A stretch of DNA of 64,000 nucleotides from Odiellus spinosus (lineage: Eukaryota; Arthropoda; Arachnida; Opiliones; Phalangiidae). Each line of letters opens with the position of its first letter. Positions within the stretch are counted from its first letter, which is position 1. This document shows, piece after piece, positions 25,201 to 34,706 of the stretch. Below the pieces are notes generated by a model that was not told the DNA's origin, made no database searches, and saw only the letters and a list, made by a program, of their open reading frames with translations. Both the position numbers and the translations under genes were made by a program. The DNA lies in assembly GCA_963920705.1 (NCBI GenBank), contig OY987230.1, forward strand, positions 16,393,320 to 16,457,319. Direction: 5' to 3'.

Positions 25201-27034
25201 CTTACCACTTTTTCCCTTGTCTTACCACTTTTTCCCTAGTCTTAACACTTTTTCCCCTGTCTTACCACTTTTTCCCTTGTCTTACCACTTTTTCCCTTGT
25301 CTTACCACTTTTTCCCTTGTCTTACCACTTTTTCCCCTGTCTTACCACTTTTTCCCTTGTCTTACCACTTTTTCCCCTGTCTTACCACTTTTTCCCCTGT
25401 CTTACCACTTTTTCCCCTGTCTTACCACTTTTTCCCTTGTCTTACCACTTTTTCCCCTGTCTTACCACTTTTTCCCTTGTCTTACCACTTTTTCCCCTGT
25501 CTTACCACTTTTTCCCCTGTCTTACCACTTTTTCCCCTGTCTTACCACTTTTTCCCTTGTCTTACCACTTTTTCCCCTGTCTTACCACTTTTTCCCCTGT
25601 CTTACCTCTTTTTCCCCTGTCTTACCACTTTTTCCCCTGTCTTACCACATGTAAGACAGGGAAAAAAGTGGTAAGACAGGGGAAAAGTGGTAAGACAGGG
25701 GAAAAAGTAGTAAGACAAGGGAAAAAGTGGTCTTACCACTTTTTCCCCTGTCTTACCACTTTTTCCCTTGTCTTACCACTTTTTCCCCTGTCTTACCACT
25801 TTTTCCCCTGTCTTACCACTTTTTCCCTTGTCTTACCACTTGTAAGACAGGGGAAAAAGTGGTAAGACAAGGGAAAAAGTGGTAAGACAGGGGAAAAAGT
25901 AGTAAGACAAGGGAAAAAGTGGTCTTACCACTTTTTCCCTTGTCTTACCACTTTTTCCCTTGTCTTACCACTTTTTCCCTTGTCTTACCACTTTTTCCCT
26001 TGTCTTACCACTCTTTCCCCTGTCTTACCATTTTTTCCCCTGTCTTACCACTTTTTCCCTTGTCTTACCACTTTTTCCCCTGTCTTACCACTTTTTCCCT
26101 TGTCTTACCACTTTTTCCTTTGTCTTACCACTTTTTCCCTTGTCTTACCACTTTTTCCCGTCTTACCACTTTTTCCCGTCTTACCACTTTTTCCCCTGTC
26201 TTACCACTTTTTCCCCTGTCTTACCACTTTTTCCCTCTTCTTACCACTTTTTCCCCTGTCTTACCACTTTTTCCCTTGTCTTACCACTTTTTCCCCTGTC
26301 TTACCACTTTTTCCCCTGTCTTACCACTTTTTCCCCTGTCTTACCACTTTTTCCCCTGTCTTACCACTTTTTCCCTTGTCTTACCACTTTTTCCCCTGTC
26401 TTACCACTTTTTCCCCTGTCTTACCACTTTTTCCCCTGTCTTACCACTTTTTCCCCTGTCTTACCACTTTCAAGACAGGGAAAAAAGTGGTAAGACAAGG
26501 GAAAAAGTGGTAAGACAACTTTTTCCCTTGTCTTACTACTTTTTCCCTTGTCTTACTACTTTTTCCCCTGTCTTACCACTTTTTCCCTTGTCTTACCACT
26601 TTTTCCCCTGTCTTACAAGTGGTAAGACAAGGGAAAAAGTGGTAAGACAGGGGAAAAAGTGGTAAGACAGGTGAAAAAGTGGTAAGACAGGGGAAAAAGT
26701 GGTAAGACAGGGGAAAAAGTGGTAAGACCACTTTTTCCCTTTTCTTACTACTTTTTCCCCTGTCTTACCACTTTTCCCCTGTCTTACCACTTTTTCCCCT
26801 GTCTTACCACTTTTTCCCCTGTCTTACCACTTTTTCCCCTGTCTAACCACTTTTTCCCCTGTCTTACCACTTTTTCCCCTGTCTTACCACTTTTTCCCCT
26901 GTCTTACCACTTTTTCCCTTGTCTTACCACTTTTTCCCCTGTCTTACAAGTGGTAAGACAAGGGAAAAAGTGGTAAGACAAGGGAAAAAGTGGTAAGACA
27001 TGGGAAAAAGTAGTAAGACAAGGGAAAAAGTGGT

Positions 27035-30000
27035 CTTACCACTTTTTCCCTTGTCTTACCACTTTTTCCCTTGTCTTACCACTTTTTCCCTTGTCTTACC
27101 ACTTTTTCCCTTGTTTTACCACTTTTTCCCTTGTCTTACCACTCTTTCCCCTGTCTTACCATTTTTTCCCCTGTCTTACCACTTTTTCCCTTGTCTTACC
27201 ACTTTTTCCCCTGTCTTACCACTTTTTCCCTTGTCTTACCACTTTTTCCTTTGTCTTACCACTTTTTCCCTTGTCTTACCACTTTTTCCCTTGTCTTACC
27301 ACTTTTTCCCTTGTCTTACCACTTTTTCCTTTGTCTTACCACTTTTTCCCCTGTCTTACCACTTTTTCCCTTGTCTTACCACTTTTTCCCCTGTCTTACC
27401 ACCTTTTCCCCTGTCTTACCACTTTTTCCCCTGTCTTACCACTTTTTCCCCTGTCTTACCACTTTTTCCCCTGTCTTACCACTTTTTCCCCTGTCTTACC
27501 ACTTTTCCCCTGTCTTACCACTTTTTCCCTTGTCTTACCACTTTTCCCCCTGTCTTACCACTTTTTCCCTTGTCTTACCACTTTTTCCCCTGTCTTACCA
27601 CTTTTTCCCCTGTCTTACCACTTTTTCCCCTGTCTTACCACTTTTTCCCTTGTCTTACCACTTTTTCCCCTGTCTTACCACTTTTTCCCTTGTCTTACCA
27701 CTTTTTCCCCTGTCTTACCACTTTTTCCCCTGTCTTACCACTTTTTCCCCTGTCTTACCACTTTTTCCCCTGTCTTACCACTTTTTCCCTTGTCTTACCA
27801 CTTTTTCCCGTCTTACCACTTTTTCCCCTGTCTTACCACTTTTTCCCCTGTCTTACCACTTGTAAGACAGGGAAAAAAGTGGTAAGACAAGGGAAAAAGT
27901 GGTAAGACAGGGGAAAGAGTGGTAAGACAAGGGAAAGAGTGGTAAGACAAGGGAAAGAGTGGTAAGACAAGGGAAAAAGTGGTAAGACAAAGGAAAAAGT
28001 GGTAAGACAAGGGAAAAAGTGGTAAGACAAGGGAAAAAGTGGTAAGACAAGGGAAAAAGGGGTAAGACAAGGGAAAATGTGGTAAGACAAGGGAAAAAGT
28101 GGTAAGACAAGGGAAAAAGTGGTAAGACCACTTTTTCCCTTGTCTAACTACTTTTTCCCCTGTCTTACTACTTTTTCCCCTGTCTTACTACTTTTTCCCC
28201 TGTCTTACCACTTTTTCCCCTGTCTTACCACTTTTTCCCTTGTCTTACCACATTTTCCCTTGTCTTACCCCTTTTTCCCTTGTCTTACCACTTTTTCCCT
28301 TGTCTTACCACTTTTTCCCTTGTCTTACTACTTTTTCCCCTGTCTTACCACTTTTTCCCCTGTCTTACCACTTTTTCCCTTGTCTTACCACATTTTCCCT
28401 TGTCTTACCCCTTTTTCCCTTGTCTTACCACTTTTTCCCCTGTCTTACCACTTTTTCCCTTGTCTTACTACTTTTTCCCTTGTCTTACCACTTTTTTCCT
28501 TGTCTTACCACTCTTTCCCCTGTCTTACCATTTTTCCCCTGTCTTACCACTTTTTCCCTTGTCTTACCACTTTTCCCCTGTCTTACCACTTTTTCCCTTG
28601 TCTTACCACTTTTTCCTTTGTCTTACCACTTTTTCCCTTGTCTTACCACTTTTTCCCTAGTCTTAACACTTTTTCCCCTGTCTTACCACTTTTTCCCTTG
28701 TCTTACCACTTTTTCCCCTGTCTTACCACTTTTTCCCCTGTCTTACCACTTTTTCCCCTGTCTTACCACTTTTTCCCCTGTCTTACCTCTTTTTCCCCTG
28801 TCTTACCACTTTTTCCCCTGTCTTACCACTTGTAAGACAGGGGAAAAAGTGGTAAGACAAGGGAAAAAGTAGTAAGACAAGGGAAAAAGTGGTAAGACAG
28901 GGGAAAAAGTGGTAAGACAAGGGAAAAAGATGTAAGACAAGGGAAAATGTGGTAAGACAAGGGAAAAAGTGGTAAGACAGGGGAAAAAGTGGTAAGACAG
29001 GGGAAAAAGTAGTAAGACAAGGGAAAAAGTGGTAAGACAAGGGAAAAAGTGGTAAGACAAGGGAAAAAGGGGTAAGACAAGGGAAAATGTGGTAAGACAA
29101 GGGAAAAAGTGGTAAGACAGGGGAAAAAGTGGTAAGACAGGGGAAAAAGTAGTAAGACAGGGGAAAAAGTAGTTAGACAAGGGAAAAAGTGGTCTTACCA
29201 CTTTTTCCCTTGTCTTACCACTTTTTCCCTTGTCTTACCACATTTTCCCTTGTCTTACCCCTTTTTCCCTTGTCTTACCACTTTTTCCCTTGTCTTACCA
29301 CTTTTTCCCTTGTCTTACCACTTTTTCCTTTGTCTTACCACTTTTTCCCTTGTCTTACCACTCTTTCCCTTGTCTTACCACTCTTTCCCTTGTCTTACCA
29401 CTCTTTCCCCTGTCTTACCACTTTTTCCCTTGTCTTACCACTTTTTTCCCTGTCTTACAAGTGGTAAGACAGGGGAAAAAGTGGTAAGACAGGGGAAAAA
29501 GTGGTAAGACGGGAAAAAGTGGTAAGACAAGGGAAAAAGTGGTAAGACAGGGGAAAAAGTGGTAAGACAGGGGAAAAAGTGGTAAGACAGGGGAAAAAGT
29601 GGTAAGACAGGGGAAAAAGTGGTAAGACAAGGGAAAAAGTGGTAAGACAGGGGAAAAAGTGGTAAGACAAGGGAAAAAGTGGTAAGACAGGGGAAAAAGT
29701 GGTAAGACAGGGGAAAAAGTGGTAAGACAGGGGAAAAAGTGGTAAGACAAGGGAAAAAGTGGTAAGACAGGGGGAAAAGTGGTAAGACAAGGGAAAAAGT
29801 GGTAAGACAGGGGAAAAGTGGTAAGACAGGGGAAAAAGTGGTAAGACAGGGGAAAAAGTGGTAAGACAGGGGAAAAAGTGGTAAGACAGGGGAAAAGGTG
29901 GTAAGACAGGGGAAAAAGTGGTAAGACAAGGGAAAAAGTGGTAAGACAGGGGAAAAAGTGGTAAGACAAGGGAAAAAGTGGTAAGACAAAGGAAAAAGTG

Positions 30001-30366
30001 GTAAGACAAGGGAAAAAGTGGTAAGACAAGGGAAAAAGTGGTAAGACAAGGGAAAAAGTGGTAAGACAAGGGAAAAAGTGGTAAGACAGGGGAAAAAGTG
30101 GTAAGACTAGGGAAAAAGTGGTAAAACAAGGGAAAAAGTGGTAAGACAAAGGAAAAAGTGGTAAGACAAGGGAAAAAGTGGTAAGACAGGGGAAAAAGTG
30201 GTAAGACAAGGGAAAAAGTGGTAAGACAGGGGAAAAAATGGTAAGACAGGGGAAAGAGTGGTAAGACAAGGGAAAAAGTGGTAAGACAAGGGAAAAAGTG
30301 GTAAGACAAGGGAAAAAGTGGTAAGACAAGGGAAAAAGTGGTAAGACAAGGGAAAAAGTGGTAAGA
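27035..30366. repeat. ~3.3-kb quasi-palindrome inside the satellite
   Basis: The left arm (27,035-28,127) and right arm (29,194-30,366) are inverted copies. The CTCTTTCCC triplet block at about 27,910-27,960 mirrors 29,361-29,411. The truncated TCCCGTCT unit near 27,806 mirrors 29,509. The ACCTTTTCC unit near 27,401 mirrors 29,896. The centre (28,128-29,193) is more irregular. Arms differ by a few monomers, so they are not freshly duplicated. Confidence 0.75.
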
Positions 30367-30840
30367 CCACTTTTTCCCTTGTCTTACTACTTTTTCCCCT
30401 GTCTTACCACTTTTTCCCTTGTCTTACCACTTTTTCCCCTGTCTTACAAGTGGTAAGACAAGGGAAAAAGTGGTAAGACAGGGGAAAAAGTGGTAAGACA
30501 GGGGAAAAAGTGGTAAGACAAGGGAAAAAGTGGTAAGACAGGGGAAAAAGTGGTAAGACAAGGGAAAAAGTGGAAAGACAGGGGAAAAAGTGGTAAGACA
30601 GGGGAAAAAGTGGTAAGACAGGGGAAAAAGTGCTAAGACAGGGGAAAAAGTGGTAAGACAGGGGAAAAAGTGGTAAGACAGGGGAAAAAGTGGTAAGACA
30701 AGGGAAAAAGTGGTAAGACAGGGGGAAAAGTGGTAAGACAAGGGAAAAAGTGGTAAGACAAGGGAAAAAGTGGTAAGACAAGGGAAAAAGTGGTAAGACA
30801 AGGGAAAAAGTGGTAAGACAAGGGAAAAAGTGGTAAGACA

Positions 30841-31577
30841 GGGGAAAAAGTGGTAAGACTAGAGAAAAAGTGGTAAGACAAGGGAAAAAGTGGTAAGACA
30901 AAGGAAAAAGTGGTAAGACAAGGGAAAAAGTGGTAAGACAGGGGAAAAAGTGGTAAGACAAGGGAAAAAGTGGTAAGACAGGGGGAAAAGTGGTAAGACA
31001 AGGGAAAAAGTGGTAAGACAGGGGAAAAGTGGTAAGACAGGGGAAAAAGTGGTAAGACAGGGGAAAAAGTGGTAAGACAGGGGAAAAAGTGGTAAGACAG
31101 GGGAAAAGGTGGTAAGACAGGGGAAAAAGTGGTAAGACAAGGGAAAAAGTGGTAAGACAGGGGAAAAAGTGGTAAGACAGGGGAAAAAGTGGTAAGACAA
31201 AGGAAAAAGTGGTAAGACAAGGGAAAAAGTGGTAAGACAAGGGAAAAAGTGGTAAGACAAGGGAAAAAGTGGTAAGACAAGGGGAAAAGTGGTAAGACAG
31301 GGGAAAAAGTGGTAAGACTAGAGAAAAAGTGGTAAGACAAGGGAAAAAGTGGTAAGACAAAGGAAAAAGTGGTAAGACAAGGGAAAAAGTGGTAAGACAG
31401 GGGAAAAAGTGGTAAGACAAGGGAAAAAGTGGTAAGACAGGGGAAAAAATGGTAAGACAGGGGAAAGAGTGGTAAGACAAGGGAAAAAGTGGTAAGACAA
31501 GGGAAAAAGTGGTAAGACAAGGGAAAAAGTGGTAAGACAAGGGAAAAAGTGGTAAGACAAGGGAAAAAGTGGTAAGA
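30841..31577 (-). repeat. 459-bp duplicated module within a minus block
   Basis: A rare GACTAGAGAAAAAGTGG unit with its neighbours occurs at about 30,859 and again at about 31,318, followed in both cases by the same order of variant units. This shows local higher-order duplication inside one orientation block. Confidence 0.7.
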
Positions 31578-32009
31578 CCACTTTTTCCCTTGTCTTACCA
31601 CTTTTTCCCCTGTCTTACAAGTGGTAAGACAAGGGAAAAAGTGGTAAGACAGGGGAAAAAGTGGTAAGACAGGGGAAAAAGTGGTAAGACAAGGGAAAAA
31701 GTGGTAAGACAGGGGAAAAAGTGGTAAGACAAGGGAAAAAGTGGAAAGACAGGGGAAAAAGTGGTAAGACAGGGGAAAAAGTGGTAAGACAGGGGAAAAA
31801 GTGGTAAGACAGGGGAAAAAGTGGTAAGACAAAGGAAAAAGTGGTAAGACAGGGGAAAAAGTGGTTAGACAGGGGAAAAAGTGGTAAGACAGGGGAAAAA
31901 GTGGTAAGACAGGGGAAAAAGTGGTAAGACAGGGGAAAAAGTGGTAAGACAGGGGAAAAAGTGGTAAGACAGGGGAAAAAGTGGTAAGACAAGGGAGAAA
32001 GTGGTCTTG

Positions 32010-32090
32010 CAGGGTGACCACTGAAAATTTGAAAATCCAATATAGGAAATTTCTTTGAGAAATATAGGAAAATATAGGAAGAATTTGTTG
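32010..32090 (+). mobile_element. Family D fragment at the right edge of the satellite
   Basis: CAGGGTGACCACTGAAAATT followed by ATATAGGAAATTTCTTTG and ATATAGGAAAATATAGG matches the first ~75 bp of the full element at 35,030-35,453. The element is cut where the TTTCATTTGTCACC minisatellite begins. Its terminus sits directly against the last satellite unit (AGTGGTCTTG), creating AGTGGTC facing GACCACT. Confidence 0.75.
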
Positions 32091-32226
32091 CCGGTTTCAT
32101 TTGTCACCGGATTCATTTGTCACCCGTTTCATTTGTCAACCGTTTCGTTTGTTGCCGGTTTCATTTGTCACCCGTTTCATTTGTCACCCGTTTCATTTGT
32201 CGTCCGTTTCATTTGTCACCTCCTGT

Positions 32227-32308
32227 CAGGGGTGTAGCTATTATGGGCTTGACCATCTTGTTAGCACCTGCTAACAAGGTGGTCAAGCGCATGTTAGCTA
32301 CACCCCTG
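32227..32308. mobile_element. 82-bp snap-back element, copy 1
   Basis: CAGGGGTGTAGCTA on the left faces TAGCTACACCCCTG on the right. Inside, GCTTGACCATCTTGTTAGCA faces TGCTAACAAGGTGGTCAAGC. Almost the whole element can fold into one hairpin. It has no coding capacity. Partial relatives at about 32,337-32,375 and 33,467-33,505 keep only the left half. Confidence 0.75.
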
Positions 32309-32651
32309 CCATTACTTTTCATTTGTCACCTCCTGTCAGGGGTGTAGCTACATGGGCGAACCATCTTGTTAGCCCCTTAAATTCTGTCTCATCTCTTGAC
32401 TATGTATTTTTTACTATAGTTTAATAATTAATATAATATTTTCATTTGTCACCCGTTTCATTTGTCACCCGATTCATTTGTCACCCTATTCATTCGTCAC
32501 CCGATTCATTTGTCACGCGTTTCATTTGTCACCGGTTTCATTTGTTGCCGGTTTCATTTGTCACCGGTTTCAATTGTCACCCGTTTCATTTGTCAACCGT
32601 TTCATTTGTTGCCGGTTTCATTTGTCACCCGTTTCATTTGTTACCTCCTGT

Positions 32652-32734
32652 CAGTGGTGTAGCTATCTATGGGCTTGACCATCTTGTTAGCACCTGCTAA
32701 CAAGGTGGTCAAGCGCATGTTAGCTACACCCCTG
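32652..32734. mobile_element. Snap-back element, copy 2
   Basis: Same hairpin as at 32,227, with a CAGTGG left end and a TATCTATGGG phrase in the left arm. Confidence 0.75.
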
Positions 32735-32762
32735 CCATTACTTTTCATTTGTCACCTCCTGT

Positions 32763-32843
32763 CAGGGGTGTAGCTTTTATGGGCTTGACCATCTTTTTAT
32801 CACCTGCCAACAAGGTGGTCAAGCCCTTATAGCTACACCCCTG
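32763..32843. mobile_element. Snap-back element, copy 3
   Basis: A diverged copy (CATCTTTTTATCACCTGCC in the loop region and AAGCCCTTATAGCTACACCC on the right). The changes on the two arms keep the hairpin possible. Confidence 0.7.
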
Positions 32844-33124
32844 CCATTGCTTTTCATTTGTCGCACCACTTCTCATTTGTGACCCGTTTCATTTGACACC
32901 CATTTCATTCGTCACCCGTTTCATTTGTCACCCGTTTCATTCGTACCCGTTTCATTTGTCACCCGTTTCATTTGACACCCGTTTCATTCGTCATCCTTTT
33001 CATATGTCACCCGTTTCATTTGTCGCCCTTTTCATTTGTCCCATGAAAAAGTGGGACACCACTTAGCACCTTAAATTGTGATTTTTATTATTTTTAATTG
33101 TTGACAAAGTATTTTTTACTATAA

Positions 33125-33315
33125 AAGTGGTAAGACAAAGGAAAAAGTGGTAAGACAGGGGAAAAAGTGGTTAGACAGGGGGAAAAGTGGTAAGACAGGG
33201 GAAAAAGTGGTAAGACAGGGGAAAAAGTGGTAAGACAGGGGAAAAAGTGGTAAGACAGGGGAAAAAGTGGTAAGACAGGGGAAAAAGTGGTAAGACAAGG
33301 GAGAAAGTGGTCTTG
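33125..33315 (-). repeat. Small detached piece of the 20-bp satellite
   Basis: About nine minus-orientation units, beginning GTGGTAAGACAAAGGAAAAA. They are a copy of 31,821-32,009 displaced by 1,306 bp, carried here by tandem duplication of the right border. Confidence 0.9.
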
Positions 33316-33378
33316 CAGGGTGACCACTGAAAATTTGAAAATCCAATATAGGAAATTTCTTTGAGAAATATAGGAAAT
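33316..33378 (+). mobile_element. Family D fragment, duplicated copy
   Basis: Duplicate of 32,010-32,071. The copy is then joined directly to TTGACCATCTTGTTAGC, so about 177 bp present in copy 1 (roughly 32,071-32,247) are missing here. Confidence 0.8.
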
Positions 33379-33379
33379 T

Positions 33380-33437
33380 GACCATCTTGTTAGCACCTGC
33401 TAACAAGGTGGTCAAGCGCATGTTAGCTACACCCCTG
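33380..33437. mobile_element. Snap-back element, 5'-truncated copy 4
   Basis: Only GACCATCTTGTTAGCACC through TAGCTACACCCCTG remains. The left terminus was removed by the deletion noted at the duplication junction. Confidence 0.7.
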
Positions 33438-33780
33438 CCATTACTTTTCATTTGTCACCTCCTGTCAGGGGTGTAGCTACATGGGCGAACCATCTTGTTA
33501 GCCCCTTAAATTCTGTCTCATCTCTTGACTATGTATTTTTTACTATAGTTTAATAATTAATATAATATTTTCATTTGTCACCCGTTTCATTTGTCACCCG
33601 ATTCATTTGTCACCCTATTCATTCGTCACCCGATTCATTTGTCACGCGTTTCATTTGTCACCGGTTTCATTTGTTGCCGGTTTCATTTGTCACCGGTTTC
33701 AATTGTCACCCGTTTCATTTGTCAACCGTTTCATTTGTTGCCGGTTTCATTTGTCACCCGTTTCATTTGTTACCTCCTGT

Positions 33781-33863
33781 CAGTGGTGTAGCTATCTATG
33801 GGCTTGACCATCTTGTTAGCACCTGCTAACAAGGTGGTCAAGCGCATGTTAGCTACACCCCTG
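33781..33863. mobile_element. Snap-back element, copy 5
   Basis: Duplicate of the copy at 32,652-32,734, including its CAGTGG left end. Confidence 0.75.
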
Positions 33864-33891
33864 CCATTACTTTTCATTTGTCACCTCCTGT

Positions 33892-33972
33892 CAGGGGTGT
33901 AGCTTTTATGGGCTTGACCATCTTTTTATCACCTGCTAACAAGGTGGTCAAGCCCTTATAGCTACACCCCTG
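33892..33972. mobile_element. Snap-back element, copy 6
   Basis: Duplicate of the copy at 32,763-32,843. It has CACCTGCTAACAAGG where the first has CACCTGCCAACAAGG, so it lies slightly closer to a perfect hairpin. Confidence 0.75.
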
Positions 33973-34355
33973 CCATTGCTTTTCATTTGTCGCACCACTT
34001 CTCATTTGTGACCCGTTTCATTTGACACCCATTTCATTCGTCACCCGTTTCATTTGTCACCCGTTTCATTCGTCACCCGTTTCATTTGTCACCCTTTTCA
34101 TTTGTCACCCGTTTCATTTGTCACCCGTTTCATTTGACACCCGTTTCATTCGTCATCCTTTTCATTTGTCACCCGTTTCATTTGTCGCCCTTTTCATTTG
34201 TCCCATGAAAAAGTGGGACACCACTTAGCACCTTAAATTGTGATTTTTATTATTTTTAATTGTTGACAAAGTATTTTTTACTATATTTTAAGGTAGGACT
34301 GAAGCTCTGTTTCCATCTTCCTTTATCATTTGGCTTATAATTTTACATCTAAAGC

Positions 34356-34706
34356 GGATTGTGATTTCTATTAACTACCATATTATTTCCCCTTATGTGG
34401 GACAACAAGCGAATATTTGTTTCATTTGGGCAAGATTATACCCATATTCGTTGTACACGCTTTTATATGTAATACACCTATTTGCATTATTATTTACGCA
34501 TCTATTATTTCAAATGTTTCAACATGACATAATTTAGTAATTAACACTAAAATAAAAAAAATAAAAAGGTTTTACGGGGAATCGAACTTCGCTCTCCGCA
34601 ATCAACACGCTAGTGCGTTACCAACTTCGCAACTTTTAATTGATTGACTAAGCGTAATTAAGATTTTAGTTTCATGACCAGAAAAAGGTATGGAAAATCG
34701 CAGACA
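34356..34706 (-). repeat. ~350-bp dispersed repeat with tRNA-like head, copy 1
   Basis: Homologous to 35,454-35,800 from GGATTGTGATTTCTATTAA through GGTATGGAAAATC with scattered differences. The tRNA-like segment inside suggests a SINE or a pol III-derived element. The homology extends to both sides of that head, so a SINE embedded in a larger duplicated segment is also possible. Confidence 0.7.
34568..34636 (-). pseudogene. tRNA-like pol III head, copy 1
   Basis: On the minus strand, TTGCGAAGTTGG fits an A box (TRGCNNAGTNGG with one mismatch) and AGTTCGATTCC fits a B box (GGTTCGANNCC type) about 45 bp later. The TpsiC and anticodon stems do not pair well, so a functional tRNA is unlikely. 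A tRNA-derived SINE head or decayed tRNA is the better reading. Confidence 0.45.

Larger units (their letters stand above)
18446..32009. repeat. Giant 20-bp satellite, array 2, orientation-switching
   Basis: Same unit and variants as array 1. Plus-to-minus switches lie near 19398, 19725, 20794, 21003, 21437, 21704, 22318, 22650, 23157, 23394, 23583, 23874, 24270, 24899, 25650, 25841, 26470, 26616, 26947, 27861, 28831, 29458, 30447 and 31618. Minus-to-plus switches lie near 19520, 20713, 20925, 21187, 21623, 22010, 22440, 23077, 23209, 23516, 23793, 23965, 24789, 25001, 25731, 25923, 26517, 26727, 27034, 28127, 29193, 30367 and 31577. Only a few junctions deviate (21003, 25650, 26470, 26517). 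The longest uniform blocks are 30,448-31,577 and 19,726-20,713, both minus. The first 3 kb mirror array 1 (offset about 5,003 bp at 14,041-14,517). The right edge abuts a family D terminus. Confidence 0.97.
32091..33124. repeat. 16-bp minisatellite with embedded snap-back elements, copy 1
   Basis: The unit TTTCATTTGTCACCCG recurs with variants (GTTGCCGG, GTCACCGG, GTCAACCG, GACACCC). It is interrupted by a ~100-bp AT-rich piece (about 32,380-32,440) and by snap-back elements annotated separately. Short open frames rich in the SFVTRFICHP repeat are by-products of the unit. Confidence 0.9.
33379..34287. repeat. 16-bp minisatellite with snap-back elements, copy 2
   Basis: Near-identical to 32,250-33,124 at an offset of about 1,129 bp. 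Both copies end with GACAAAGTATTTTTTACTAT. The 16-bp array here has a few more units around 34,070-34,130 than copy 1. Confidence 0.9.

Noticed and set aside
13362-32009. CRISPR array
   Set aside because: The repeats are directly contiguous with no unique spacers, orientation alternates, and no cas genes or prokaryotic context exist.
13362-32009. CENP-B box or telomeric repeat in the satellite
   Set aside because: The unit contains neither a CENP-B-box-like sequence nor TTAGGG/TTAGG-type repeats.
13362-32009. G-quadruplex-forming array
   Set aside because: GGGG runs recur only every 20 bp, leaving ~16-base loops, too long for a stable classical quadruplex.
13335-32021. Dozens of long open frames encoding SYHFFPCLTTFSPVLP-like repeats, up to 462 codons
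   Set aside because: They are the automatic result of a stop-free 20-bp unit read in any of three frames. They start and end at satellite edges or orientation flips and have no flanking coding sequence.
34568-34636. Functional tRNA gene
   Set aside because: The A and B boxes are present, but the anticodon and TpsiC stems do not pair properly and the sequence lies in a duplicated dispersed repeat.
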